This document shows positions 10,719-19,588 of a stretch of DNA of 64,000 nucleotides, one piece after another; positions within the stretch are counted from its first letter, which is position 1, and each line of letters begins with the position of its first letter. The stretch comes from an uncultured Geobacter sp. (lineage in GTDB: Bacteria > Desulfobacterota > Desulfuromonadia > Geobacterales > Geobacteraceae): the NCBI GenBank assembly GCA_903925075.1, contig CAIYDQ010000247.1, positions 28,413 through 92,412 of the forward strand, written 5' to 3'. The notes beneath the pieces were generated by a model. It did not search any database. It was not told the DNA's origin and saw only the letters and a list, made by a program, of their open reading frames with translations. A program made the position numbers and the translations under genes.

Positions 10719-10823
10719 CCACGGAGAAAATCTGAGGAAATCCGAGAACACCAAGGGCTTCAAGCAAAAGCTTCAAGCGGGGTAAAATCAAACCCCTCGG
10801 ACTTCCTCAGATTTTCTCCGTGG
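10719..10823. repeat. 27-bp inverted repeat between recC and recB
   Basis: Arms at 10719-10745 and 10797-10823 are inverted copies with one mismatch (core CCACGGAGAAAATCTGAGGA). They enclose about 51 bp. It lies in the 166-bp recC-recB gap and would form a long hairpin in the operon mRNA. Confidence 0.75.
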
Positions 10824-10849
10824 CCAACGGGTTGCCTTTGGCGGTCGCT

Positions 10850-13800
10850 TTACTGCTTATGCGCGGCCATGGGCGTCAAGAGCCTCCACGCCAGCTCCCC
10901 GAACTCGCCGCCCAAGGGTTCCTGCTCCTGCCCGAAGCAGAGCTGGAAATACGGGTCCTCCTGCTCTCCCTTGAAAAAGCCGCTCTCCCACTTGTTGCGC
11001 GCCTTCTCCAGATCGCCCTCGCTTCTGACGTATTCCCGCGAACTGGCCGGGAAAAACCGCAGCGGCGCCTGCAACCCCTGCCAGTACAGATCCAAGAGCG
11101 AGGCGAGCAGTTCGGCCGCCCGCTCCACCGGCCGGAAGCCCACTACCTCGTCGGTCATTACCAGGAGGCTCTCCCTCGGATACCCCTCGGGGGCGAAGGC
11201 GTTCAGCACCAGGTGCTCGATCCAGGCGCTCAGTTCGTCCTTGGCCTTGAGCTTCGCGCAGCGGTAGGAGATCTTACTCCCGGTCCAGATGCCGTCCACC
11301 CTGCCGGAGAGGCGGAACTCTCCGATGCTCTCCTCGAAGTCGAACGGCGCCAACCTGTGCAGGCCGGCGGTGCGCGCCTCGATCTTGGTCGCCAGTTGCC
11401 GCACCTCCTTGACGGCGTCCTCGAAGACCAACTCACCGTGCCGGGCCGGAGGGAGCAGCCCGCGGCAACGGCTGATGGCCAGCAACTCGCGGCAGTCGCC
11501 GCCGCGCAGGCACTTTTCCAGCAGTTGCTGGTTCAGCCCGTACCCTTCCAGCCGGTCGAGGGCGAAGGCCTCGCGCTCCTCCAGTTGGGCGGAGAGCTCC
11601 CCGAGCCTGATCTCCAACCTGTTCTCCAAGAGATACCTGGCCGGGTTGCCGAAAAAGCGCAGCAGTTGGCTGAGCGTCAGCTCGCGCATCTCTTCCGGCG
11701 GCTCCGGCAAAAAGCCGGCGATGAAGGGGGGCTGAACCTTCGGTCCCTGCTCCGCCTGGTTCAGCGCCTGGCAGTTCTCGGCGGAATAGCTGAAAAGCTT
11801 GGAGCCGGCGCTGAAATAACTTCTGCTGAAGGCCTGCAGGCGATGGCGGGTCACGAGCCTCTCCTCAAGCCGTTCCTCCGCGCAATGGAAACCGGCGTCG
11901 ATGGCGTCCAGGAACTCGCTCACCAGCACCGAGGGAGGGATGGCGCCGTTGTCCTTGACGCTCTGGCCTACGTAGCTCAGGTAGAAGCAGTCGCGCGCCG
12001 ACAGCAGGCATTCCAGGAAAAGGTAACGGTCCTCGTCGCGCAGGGATCGATCCCCTTTTTCCGGATTTCGCGCTATCAGATCGAATCCGGGGGGGCGGCT
12101 TTGCCGGGGAAAGGCGCTGTCGTTCATGCCGATCAGCGCCACCACCCGAAAGGGGATGCTGCGCATGGGGATCATGGCGCAAAAAGTCACGGCGCCGGTC
12201 AGGAAGCCGAACCCCTTTTCCTCCACGCTGAGGCGGGAGGAGAGCCAGGCCCGCATCACGGGGAGGGCCGTCGTTTCCTCGAAGCCCGCCTTCAGCGCCG
12301 ATTCTTCCAGCGAGTTGACGATCTTGCCGACCGCCGCCACTTCGTGCGCCAGGTCGTCGCCCGCGTCGACGAAATCGGCGAGCAGCGCCTGCAGGGCCGA
12401 CTGCCATTGGGGAAGGGTCCGCCGGGCGCCGAACTCCTCGACCAACCGCTCCACCCGGCGCACGAAGCCGGCGAATTTCCCCAAGGTCCGGGCGCCGTTT
12501 CCTTCCATCTCGTCGTAGGGGAGGATGCCGTGGAAAAGGAGGTCCCCCTCCTCGGGCATGGCGTAGCCCAAAAGCAGCCGGTCGAGACCCGCGCGCCAGG
12601 AGTTGTCCCGATAGGGAGGGAGCCCCAGGCTCAGGCGGTGCGCCTCGTCCGCCCCCCAACGGATGCGCGTCTCCTCGATCCAGCCGCGCACCAGGTCCAG
12701 CTCCTGCGCGTCCAGGCCGAAACGCCTCTGCACCGGCGCCGACTCCAGCAGGTCGAAGACGGCGGTGGCGGTGAGACGGCTGTCGGCCAGGGCCAACAGC
12801 TTCAGCAGCACGCCGGCAACCTCCCCTTCGCTGGCGAGGCTGCGGTCGGCGATGGAAAAAGGGAGCTTTCTCGCCGGGTCCTGGCATCCCTCGAAGACCA
12901 TGGCGATATAGGGGGCGTACTTCTCGATCTCCGGGGTCATTACCACGATGTCGCGGCAGGCAAGTCCCGGATCGGCGGCCAAGAGGGCGAGCAGGTTGTC
13001 GTGCAGCACCTCGATCTCGCGCATCGGGCTGTGGCAGGAGTGGATCTGCACCGAGAGATCCGCAGGCGCGATCGCCCTCTTCGCCCGTTCCGACTCGCTG
13101 CCGCGCAGGTTCAGGATGTCGGACTGCAAAGCCGCCAGCAGATTCCCCTCGCCCGGATCCCGGTAGCGGTCGAGCTCGGACGCCACCGCGTCGCCGGCGT
13201 CGAGCATCATCACGGCGAATTCCCGGGCGAGCTTCCCCAACGAGGCGAGCAGCGGGTTGCCCTCCGTCAGATACTCCCGCTCGCGCCGCTTACGCCGGGC
13301 GATCTCCTTCGAGGAAGCGATGTCGCCCCAGTATTCGCGACAGGGACTCAACAGGAAGAGGTTGACTTCCGTGCAGTTGCCGACTTGGGCGAGGATTTCC
13401 AGATGGTATTTGGGGAGATAGGAGATGCCGAAGACGTTGATCCTTTCGGGGAGAAGTTCCTTGGGCGGGTTTTCAGCCAAAAGCCGGAGGAAGTCCAGCT
13501 TCAGCCGGCCGCGGTGCTGGCCGTTGCCCCAGCGGGAAAGCTCGCGCCAGAGGATTTCCTGCCAATCCCCTCCCTTCCCCTCTTCCCAGGAGAGGAGCAT
13601 TTCCGGCCGAAAGAAGGTGTACTGGTCGAAGGTGTCGGCGATCTTGCCGGCGAGCTGGAAGCGCTTCAGGCCGTCGCCGTCCCCCTGCAGATAATAGCTG
13701 AGCGGGGCGAACTCCTCGCGCTCCAGAAGCTGCGGCAAGAGCCCCATGATTTTCCAGGCCATGGCCTCGGCGGAGAAAAAAGAGGCGTCGGAGAGGCCCG

Positions 13801-14032
13801 GGAGGCTCTTGGCGAAGAGCTGCCAGGCCATCTTGTTGGGAAACGGGTATTGGCAATTGGCCCACACCCCGAGCCTCCCCGCCAACTCCATGGCGAGCCA
13901 GCGCTGCATCCCCTTACTCTGCACCACCAGGATCTCGGCGGTGAACGGGGAGCCAAGCGGACGGCGGACGGCGTCGGCCAGCGCCTCTACCAGGTTTTCC
14001 ATGCGGTTGCTGGTGTAGATGTTCAGGGGCAT
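10850..14032 (-). CDS. recC: Exodeoxyribonuclease V gamma subunit RecC
   Basis: The 1060-residue protein starts at ATG 14032 (MPLNIYTSNR), chosen because AGGA lies six bases upstream; a start six codons earlier has none. The N-terminus is the inactive helicase-like domain (VVQSKGMQRWLAMELA, WANCQYPFPN). The C-terminal part is an inactive nuclease-like fold. RecC recognises Chi and splits the duplex in the RecBCD complex. It is first gene of the recCBD operon. Confidence 0.95.
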   Translation of the reverse strand: MPLNIYTSNRMENLVEALADAVRRPLGSPFTAEILVVQSKGMQRWLAMELAGRLGVWANCQYPFPNKMAWQLFAKSLPGLSDASFFSAEAMAWKIMGLLPQLLEREEFAPLSYYLQGDGDGLKRFQLAGKIADTFDQYTFFRPEMLLSWEEGKGGDWQEILWRELSRWGNGQHRGRLKLDFLRLLAENPPKELLPERINVFGISYLPKYHLEILAQVGNCTEVNLFLLSPCREYWGDIASSKEIARRKRREREYLTEGNPLLASLGKLAREFAVMMLDAGDAVASELDRYRDPGEGNLLAALQSDILNLRGSESERAKRAIAPADLSVQIHSCHSPMREIEVLHDNLLALLAADPGLACRDIVVMTPEIEKYAPYIAMVFEGCQDPARKLPFSIADRSLASEGEVAGVLLKLLALADSRLTATAVFDLLESAPVQRRFGLDAQELDLVRGWIEETRIRWGADEAHRLSLGLPPYRDNSWRAGLDRLLLGYAMPEEGDLLFHGILPYDEMEGNGARTLGKFAGFVRRVERLVEEFGARRTLPQWQSALQALLADFVDAGDDLAHEVAAVGKIVNSLEESALKAGFEETTALPVMRAWLSSRLSVEEKGFGFLTGAVTFCAMIPMRSIPFRVVALIGMNDSAFPRQSRPPGFDLIARNPEKGDRSLRDEDRYLFLECLLSARDCFYLSYVGQSVKDNGAIPPSVLVSEFLDAIDAGFHCAEERLEERLVTRHRLQAFSRSYFSAGSKLFSYSAENCQALNQAEQGPKVQPPFIAGFLPEPPEEMRELTLSQLLRFFGNPARYLLENRLEIRLGELSAQLEEREAFALDRLEGYGLNQQLLEKCLRGGDCRELLAISRCRGLLPPARHGELVFEDAVKEVRQLATKIEARTAGLHRLAPFDFEESIGEFRLSGRVDGIWTGSKISYRCAKLKAKDELSAWIEHLVLNAFAPEGYPRESLLVMTDEVVGFRPVERAAELLASLLDLYWQGLQAPLRFFPASSREYVRSEGDLEKARNKWESGFFKGEQEDPYFQLCFGQEQEPLGGEFGELAWRLLTPMAAHKQ

Positions 14033-14075
14033 GCAGGTTCCTGTGCGCATTTTGGGAGGCGGGTCAAACCGGGAA

Positions 14076-14105
14076 ACTATAGCTAGGTCTATAATGAAAA
14101 GTCAA
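14076..14105 (-). promoter_or_regulatory. Promoter of recCBD
   Basis: Reading the minus strand, -35 TTGACT (14105-14100) and -10 TATAGT (14081-14076) are 18 bp apart, about 45 bp before the recC start. Confidence 0.55.
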
Positions 14106-14174
14106 ACGCTCAATGATTAGAATGCCCGCCGCACGCCGGGGGAAAAAATGATTAAGCCGCGCCTAGATTGGTTC

Positions 14175-14204
14175 TTGACAAGTTGCGCCCGTTCGCGGTA
14201 ATTT
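14175..14204 (+). promoter_or_regulatory. Promoter of glgC
   Basis: TTGACA (14175-14180) and TAATTT (14199-14204) are separated by 18 bp, upstream of the glgC start at 14268. Confidence 0.5.
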
Positions 14205-14267
14205 GCCGTTGAAAAAGTTACAGTAGATTAATGTAGGCAAGCCGACCCGGCGAAAAGGAGACGCAGC

Positions 14268-15506
14268 ATGCCGAGCTTTGAAAATCTGGGCAAGAAGACG
14301 ATAGCCATGGTGCTGGCTGGCGGCAGGGGGGAGCGGCTCGGCCCGCTGACATGGAGGCGCGCCGAGCCGAGCGTTGCCTTCGGCGGCAAGTACAAGATCA
14401 TCGATTTCGCGCTCTCCAACCTGTTCAATTCGGGGATACGCAAGGTCTACATCCTGACCCAGTACCAGGCCTACTCGCTCAACAAGCACATCCGGGAATC
14501 GTGGGGAAAGTGGACCGGCCTGGGGGAATTCTACGTCGCCATCTCGCCGGAAACCAGGAGCGAGAGCGAGCAGTGGTTCAAGGGGACCGCCGACGCCATC
14601 CTGCAGTACCTGCGTTTCGTCGAGTCTTCGCAGGCGGACTACGTGGCGGTATTCGGCGGCGACCATATCTACCGGATGGACGTAAGCCAGATGATCAACC
14701 AGCACCACGAGTACGGGGCCGACCTGACCATCGCCGCCATCGAGGTGCCGGCGGAGGGGGCCAAGCGCTTCGGCATCATCTCGGTGGACGACCATTGCCG
14801 GGTGACCCGTTTCGAGGAAAAGCCGGACCGACCGCAGACCATGGCCGGCAAAAAGAGCTGCTTCGCCTCGATGGGCAACTACATCTTTTCCACCAGGAAG
14901 TTGATCGAGGTGCTGCTGGAAGCGAATAAGAAGCACGAAAAGCTCGACTTCGGCCGGCACGTGATCCCGATGATGCTGGAGCGCGGCGACCGGGTGTTCG
15001 CCTACGACTTCAGGGACAACCTGATCCCCGGCATGAACGATGAGGAAAAGGGGTATTGGAAGGACGTGGGCACCCTGGACGCTTATTATGACGCCAACAT
15101 GGACCTGATCCGGCAGGAGCCGCAACTGAACCTTTACAATTACGACTGGCCCATCCTCACCAACCAGGGAAACCACCCGCCGGCCAAGACCGTGTTCGAC
15201 TGCGACGGGCATCGCGGCCAGAACATCGATTCCTACGTGAGCGGCGGCTGCATAACCAGCGGCGGCACCGTGCGCGGCTCCATCCTCGGCCCCCGCTGCC
15301 ACGTGAAAAGCCATAGCCTGGTCGAGGATTCCATCCTGTTCGAAAAGGTGCAGGTCGGCCGCAACGCCAGGATCAAGAAGGCGATCATCGACAAGGGGGT
15401 GGTCATCCCGGATGGCGCCGTGATCGGCTACGACCGCGAAGCGGACCTGGGGCGAGGCTACACGGTCACCGAGTCGGGGATCGTGGTGGTGCCGAGGAAG
15501 GAGTAA
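14268..15506 (+). CDS. glgC: Glucose-1-phosphate adenylyltransferase GlgC
   Basis: The 412-residue protein makes ADP-glucose from ATP and glucose-1-phosphate for glycogen synthesis. It has the nucleotide-binding AGGRGERLGPLT near 17-28, PSVAFGGKYKIIDFALSN, the sugar-site FGGDHIYRMD, FEEKP and the C-terminal left-handed beta-helix. RBS AAGGAG precedes ATG. No other glycogen gene lies beside it. Confidence 0.95.
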   Translation: MPSFENLGKKTIAMVLAGGRGERLGPLTWRRAEPSVAFGGKYKIIDFALSNLFNSGIRKVYILTQYQAYSLNKHIRESWGKWTGLGEFYVAISPETRSESEQWFKGTADAILQYLRFVESSQADYVAVFGGDHIYRMDVSQMINQHHEYGADLTIAAIEVPAEGAKRFGIISVDDHCRVTRFEEKPDRPQTMAGKKSCFASMGNYIFSTRKLIEVLLEANKKHEKLDFGRHVIPMMLERGDRVFAYDFRDNLIPGMNDEEKGYWKDVGTLDAYYDANMDLIRQEPQLNLYNYDWPILTNQGNHPPAKTVFDCDGHRGQNIDSYVSGGCITSGGTVRGSILGPRCHVKSHSLVEDSILFEKVQVGRNARIKKAIIDKGVVIPDGAVIGYDREADLGRGYTVTESGIVVVPRKE

Positions 15507-15523
15507 CCGGCGCCGCGAAACGC

Positions 15524-17809
15524 CTACGGCTTCCCGGCGTCCTTCAACCTCTCCAAGACGAAGCGCGCCTGGCGGTCCTCGGGAGACAGGCGCAGCACCT
15601 CTTCCAGGGCCTTCCTCGCCTCGGTCTCCTCGCCCTTTTCGTAAAAGAGCATCCCCAGGGATTTCCAGAGCAGCGGGTCCTGCGGGAATTTGCCGGTCCC
15701 TTCCCGGAGAAATTTCAGCGCCTTGTCCTGCTCCTTCATTTCCAGATGGCAAAGGCTCAGGTAGTAGTAGGTCTCGGACGAGGGGGCGAGTTGCAGATTC
15801 TCGGCGAACAGGGCCGAGGACTTGCCGTAGTTCCGCTGCCGGAAGTAGCTTCCCGCCTCGATCGCCAGTTCCGCCCCCTTTTTGCGGCGCTCCTCGGGGG
15901 TCAAGAGGGCGTAGGGGTTGACGTAGGGCGCGACCTGCGAGGCGCCCGGCAGGCGGCCGTCGTACACCTTGCCGACCGAGACGTTGCCGAGTTTCAGCGC
16001 GTCCGACTGAATGGTGCCGAACCAGTTGGGACCGACCTCCAGGAGCTTTTCGGAGCGGATGTTGCGGTCGTTGTCGAGCAGGTTGTTGTCGCGAATCTCG
16101 CCGGAAAAGCCGTCGGCCGCCACTCCGTCCTTGTTCTGCACGATGTTGCAGCCGCTGACCCTGGCGGCGGTGCCGGTCAGGCGCAGGCCGGTGACGTTGC
16201 CGGAGACGGTCACCCCCTTGACCTGGACCTCGGGCATGCCGCTTATGGCCAGGCCGGTCCGGCACCCCCCCACCAGTCCGTCTTCCAAAAGCGCCTGGCT
16301 CTCGCGGCTGGCGATGCCGGTGGCCGCGCCGCGCACCGTGAAACGGCTCATGCTGGCATGGGCGCCGTCCAGGACGATCCCTTCCCACTCACCCTCGCCT
16401 AAGGGGAAGAACTCCACCGGCGTGTCGCTCCCGGCGACGATCAAGCGCCCCTCCACCTGCAACGCCGCCTTGGGCGCGAACAACAGCCGGCTTTCGCCGG
16501 AGATGGTGAGGCTCACCCCCTTGGGGACCCTGAGCGAGCCGGTGACCAGGTAGTAGCCGTCCAGCACCGTGTCCCCCTTCAGTTCGCCGGCAAGCTTTTG
16601 CGGCTCCGCCGCCACCAGCGCCCCGCGCACCCCGTCGCTCGCTTCCGCCTGGTTGCCGACCTGGTCGTAGGAGACGATCCGATAGTAATAGCCGGCGCCG
16701 GCCGCGGCGGCGAGGTCGGTATAGGAAGGGAGCTCGACGGCGGCCACTTCCTTATAGCCGGAGAGCGGCGATTCGCTGCGCAGCACCCGGTATCCCTTCA
16801 GGTCGGGAACGTTTCGCACCGCATCCCACTGGAGATGAATCCGGTCCGGGTATCCCTTGACGCGCAGGCCGACGGCGGGCGGCGGCGGCGTGGTGTCGAT
16901 AGCTATGAAGCCGGCGGGATCGACCCACTGGGTCTCGTACCCCCCCGGCCGGCTGAGCGTGACGGTGATCGGCATGTCGCGGGTGGCGTCCCCCGGCAGC
17001 ACCGCGTACTCGCCGGTGTAGATCCCCGGCTTCAGTTCCTTCATGGCGACGCCCTTCTTGAAATTGCCTATGTCGAACGAGGCCACCAGCCCCGGTTCCC
17101 CCTCCAGTCCCACCCTGATCACCCGCTTGGGCCCGAACGGCCCCTCCGCCGCGTTGGTGAGCACCTCCTTGATCTGCGGCCTGGTGTCGGCGGACACGCT
17201 CTTGGGCGTGGGGATCTGTTCCATGAACTTGTAGCAGAGCTCGTTGATCAGGCGCACTTTCTGGATGTCCCGCAGGTTCATGGCGGTGGAGATCGCGGTC
17301 ACCACGGCCGCCAGCGGCGAGGTAGGGATGCCCCCCTCGTGGTAGCGGACCGATTCCTTGAAGCGGAACAGCTCCTTGCCGGTCTGCGCATTCAGCAGCC
17401 AGACCTCGGCCTCGACCCCGAATTGCGAATAGACCCCGGCGTAGATCCTTTTGTAATCGGTCACCTTGCCGTAGAGCAGGCCGTCGGCGGTGAGCGCCGC
17501 CGAGATCTCCGCGGGCGTCGCCTGGTCGAGGGTCTTGCCGGAGGACTTCTCGAACAGGATCAGCTTCTCGTCCACCGCCGGCAGTTTGCTGTCCAGGTAG
17601 GCTTTGGAGGAGAAATGATTGGCGAAGTTGCGCCGCACCAGGGCGTCGATCCCCGCCTCGTCGGTCTCGTTATGGAAAGGGAGGATCGCCACCTTGCGGG
17701 GGAAGGCGTCTTCGTTGATCTGCATCTCGCCGGCATGCTGTTCCATCTTCAGCGTAGGCGCGCAGGCGGTGAGGGAAAGGGCCAGCATTACCAATAGTGC
17801 CAGTTTCAT
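15524..17809 (-). CDS. Large lipoprotein: GNA1162-like + FN3 + beta-helix + TPR
   Basis: The start is ATG 17809 (MKLALLVML), preceded by GGAGGG; the open frame continues 19 codons upstream without support. The signal peptide ends in lipobox LTAC. About residues 20-220 resemble GNA1162/DUF799 lipoproteins (VAILPFHNETDEAG, LTADGLLYGKVTDY). Then come a fibronectin-III-like segment (IHLQWDAV, DLKGYRVLRS), a right-handed beta-helix region with repeated GxxIxxN turns, and C-terminal TPR repeats (ETYYYLSLCHLEM, PLLWKSLGMLFYEKG). It is probably anchored in the periplasmic face of an envelope membrane as an assembly scaffold. The function is not known. Confidence 0.75.
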   Translation of the reverse strand: MKLALLVMLALSLTACAPTLKMEQHAGEMQINEDAFPRKVAILPFHNETDEAGIDALVRRNFANHFSSKAYLDSKLPAVDEKLILFEKSSGKTLDQATPAEISAALTADGLLYGKVTDYKRIYAGVYSQFGVEAEVWLLNAQTGKELFRFKESVRYHEGGIPTSPLAAVVTAISTAMNLRDIQKVRLINELCYKFMEQIPTPKSVSADTRPQIKEVLTNAAEGPFGPKRVIRVGLEGEPGLVASFDIGNFKKGVAMKELKPGIYTGEYAVLPGDATRDMPITVTLSRPGGYETQWVDPAGFIAIDTTPPPPAVGLRVKGYPDRIHLQWDAVRNVPDLKGYRVLRSESPLSGYKEVAAVELPSYTDLAAAAGAGYYYRIVSYDQVGNQAEASDGVRGALVAAEPQKLAGELKGDTVLDGYYLVTGSLRVPKGVSLTISGESRLLFAPKAALQVEGRLIVAGSDTPVEFFPLGEGEWEGIVLDGAHASMSRFTVRGAATGIASRESQALLEDGLVGGCRTGLAISGMPEVQVKGVTVSGNVTGLRLTGTAARVSGCNIVQNKDGVAADGFSGEIRDNNLLDNDRNIRSEKLLEVGPNWFGTIQSDALKLGNVSVGKVYDGRLPGASQVAPYVNPYALLTPEERRKKGAELAIEAGSYFRQRNYGKSSALFAENLQLAPSSETYYYLSLCHLEMKEQDKALKFLREGTGKFPQDPLLWKSLGMLFYEKGEETEARKALEEVLRLSPEDRQARFVLERLKDAGKP

Positions 17810-17920
17810 TACATGCCCTCCAACTTGTGGTGATGCCATAACCGTCATGCCAATCAAGACGGACAATCAACGTGTTTCCGACGCGAATCCTGCGGGAATA
17901 CCGTCTGCGCGCTGCATCGT

Positions 17921-18667
17921 TCAAAAGAAGAGGGTTTTGGGCGCGGGGTCGCAGTTCTCCTGCACCAGCAGTTCCCGGGTATCCAGATTCAGCGCGACCA
18001 GGTTGCCGAAGCCCGGATGCCCCTTCCAGAAGCAGCCGTTATCGAGACGGATCAGCTGGTCGTTCAGCGAGGCGCGGATCTGGGCGAGCGGCGTCCTGGT
18101 GTGCCCGCAGACCAGGGTGCGCCCGGCCAGTTTTTCCGGCTGCACGCGGAACTCCCCTTCCCAGAGCATGAAGGAGGGAGCGGTGTCGCGCAGCGGGAAG
18201 GGCCTGGAGAAATCGAGGCCGGCGTGGACGAAGACGTAATCGCCGGTGACCAGCATCCTGGGGAGCCCGGCCATGAACTCCAGGTAGCGCCGGGGGATCT
18301 CCTGCGGGGTGGCGGCTGAGAACTGCTCGACCGTCAAGTCCCCCCGGTTGGCGTACCAAAGAGCGCGCGCCGCGGGATCGGCAACCGACTTCAGGGCCAT
18401 CTCCTCGTGGTTCCCCATCAGCGGCCTGAGGTCGTAGCCGTCCTCGATAAGCGTCATCAGGTAATCGAGCACGCCTTTGCTGTCGGGGCCGCGGTCGAGG
18501 TAATCGCCCAGGAGGAACAGGGTATCGGCCGGCTCGAGGCGCAGGACCTGCCCCAGCAGCACGCGCAGGGTCCTGCTGCAGCCGTGCACGTCGCCGACCG
18601 CGAAGCGGCGCCCCCCGGTCGGCGCGGAATTTTTTTCGGCAGCGGAGATCAAGCCCTCATCCCTCAT
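17921..18667 (-). CDS. PPP-family serine/threonine protein phosphatase
   Basis: The 248-residue protein holds the PPP metallophosphatase signatures GDVHG (25-29), GDYLDRG and GNHE, plus a late VHAG. These bind two metals. Related bacterial enzymes act on phosphoproteins or Ap4A. The start lies in a tandem ATGAGGG repeat directly after the uspA stop; an ATG at 18674, 18667 or 18660 would each fit a different frame, and 18667 is in frame. It is the last gene of the mntH-uspA-phosphatase run. Confidence 0.85.
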   Translation of the reverse strand: MRDEGLISAAEKNSAPTGGRRFAVGDVHGCSRTLRVLLGQVLRLEPADTLFLLGDYLDRGPDSKGVLDYLMTLIEDGYDLRPLMGNHEEMALKSVADPAARALWYANRGDLTVEQFSAATPQEIPRRYLEFMAGLPRMLVTGDYVFVHAGLDFSRPFPLRDTAPSFMLWEGEFRVQPEKLAGRTLVCGHTRTPLAQIRASLNDQLIRLDNGCFWKGHPGFGNLVALNLDTRELLVQENCDPAPKTLFF

Positions 18668-18678
18668 CCCTCATCCCT
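18658..18678. repeat. Three tandem ATGAGGG units at a stop/start junction
   Basis: On the minus strand the 7-bp unit ATGAGGG occurs three times across the uspA stop codon and the phosphatase start. Since 7 is not a multiple of 3, a unit gain or loss would move the phosphatase ATG relative to the uspA stop. Confidence 0.7.
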
Positions 18679-19576
18679 TCCCCACCGGGATCAGCAACAG
18701 CGGCACGCGGGACTGGCTGCAGATCCGATGCGCCACGCTCCCCGCCCAGAAGGCGTCCATCCCGGTCTTGCCGTGGGTGCCCAGCACGATCAGGTCGATG
18801 TTGGCCTGCTCGGCGGCCGCCACGATCACGCTGGCGGGGTCTCCCCGCAACACGTGGGCGCTCGCCTCGAACCCTTCCCGGCGCAGCTCCCGCTCCAACT
18901 CCCGGAAATAGCGCTCGGCATCCTGGGTGCTCAACTCCAAAAGCCGCGAGGTGGTGCCGGGGAGCATCCTGCTGGCGATCGCCTCTTGTCCCGAGAGGGT
19001 CGCCAAGTCGGGGACCACGATGGTGGGATGCAAGGTCGCGCCGCAGGCCCTGGCCAACTCCTTGCTCACCGGCAGCGACTGGGCATGGTCGGGATCCTCG
19101 TCGAGCGGGACCAGGATGTGCCGGCAGAAAAAGGCGGGGGGGTTGCCTTGGGCGTCCGGGTGGGTGATGAGCACCGGGCGCGAGCCGCGCGCGATCACGC
19201 TCTGGGCGATGCTCCCCAAAAACAGGTGCAGCGCGGCGCCGCGGCCGTGCGAGCACATGATCACCAGATCGTGGGCCAGTTCGTCCGCGTGCGCCACGAT
19301 GCTGCCGGCGACGTCGTCCACCCCGTCGGCATGGACGTGGCAGTCGACCCGGGTCAGCGGGGAAAAGGAGCGGCCGGCAACCTCCAGCAGATAGCGCTCG
19401 GCGTCCCGGGCCTCTTGCAAGTGCGGTTGACCGTGCACGGCGTCGGGGGCATTCCTCTCCACCACATGCATCAGGGTGACGCGCGCGCCCAGCTTTTGGG
19501 CGAGAAAAGCGGCCGCCGGCAGCGCCGCCTCGGCCATGGGAGAGCCGTCTATCGGAACCAGGATGTGCTTGAACAT
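18671..19576 (-). CDS. Tandem universal stress protein (two UspA domains)
   Basis: The 301-residue protein has two Usp domains, each beginning HILVP. The first ends with SHGRGAALHLFLGS. The second ends with the ATP-binding pattern G-THGKTG-x-x-x-x-x-x-GS (residues about 268-285). Start ATG 19576 is preferred over a GTG three codons earlier because AGGTGA lies at a proper distance. It begins 12 bp after mntH and is likely co-transcribed. Confidence 0.9.
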   Translation of the reverse strand: MFKHILVPIDGSPMAEAALPAAAFLAQKLGARVTLMHVVERNAPDAVHGQPHLQEARDAERYLLEVAGRSFSPLTRVDCHVHADGVDDVAGSIVAHADELAHDLVIMCSHGRGAALHLFLGSIAQSVIARGSRPVLITHPDAQGNPPAFFCRHILVPLDEDPDHAQSLPVSKELARACGATLHPTIVVPDLATLSGQEAIASRMLPGTTSRLLELSTQDAERYFRELERELRREGFEASAHVLRGDPASVIVAAAEQANIDLIVLGTHGKTGMDAFWAGSVAHRICSQSRVPLLLIPVGKG

Positions 19577-19588
19577 GGCGATCACCTG

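Noticed and set aside
14163..16388. 741-codon minus frame across glgC
   Set aside because: It runs antisense to glgC and out of frame through the lipoprotein gene; no domain pattern.
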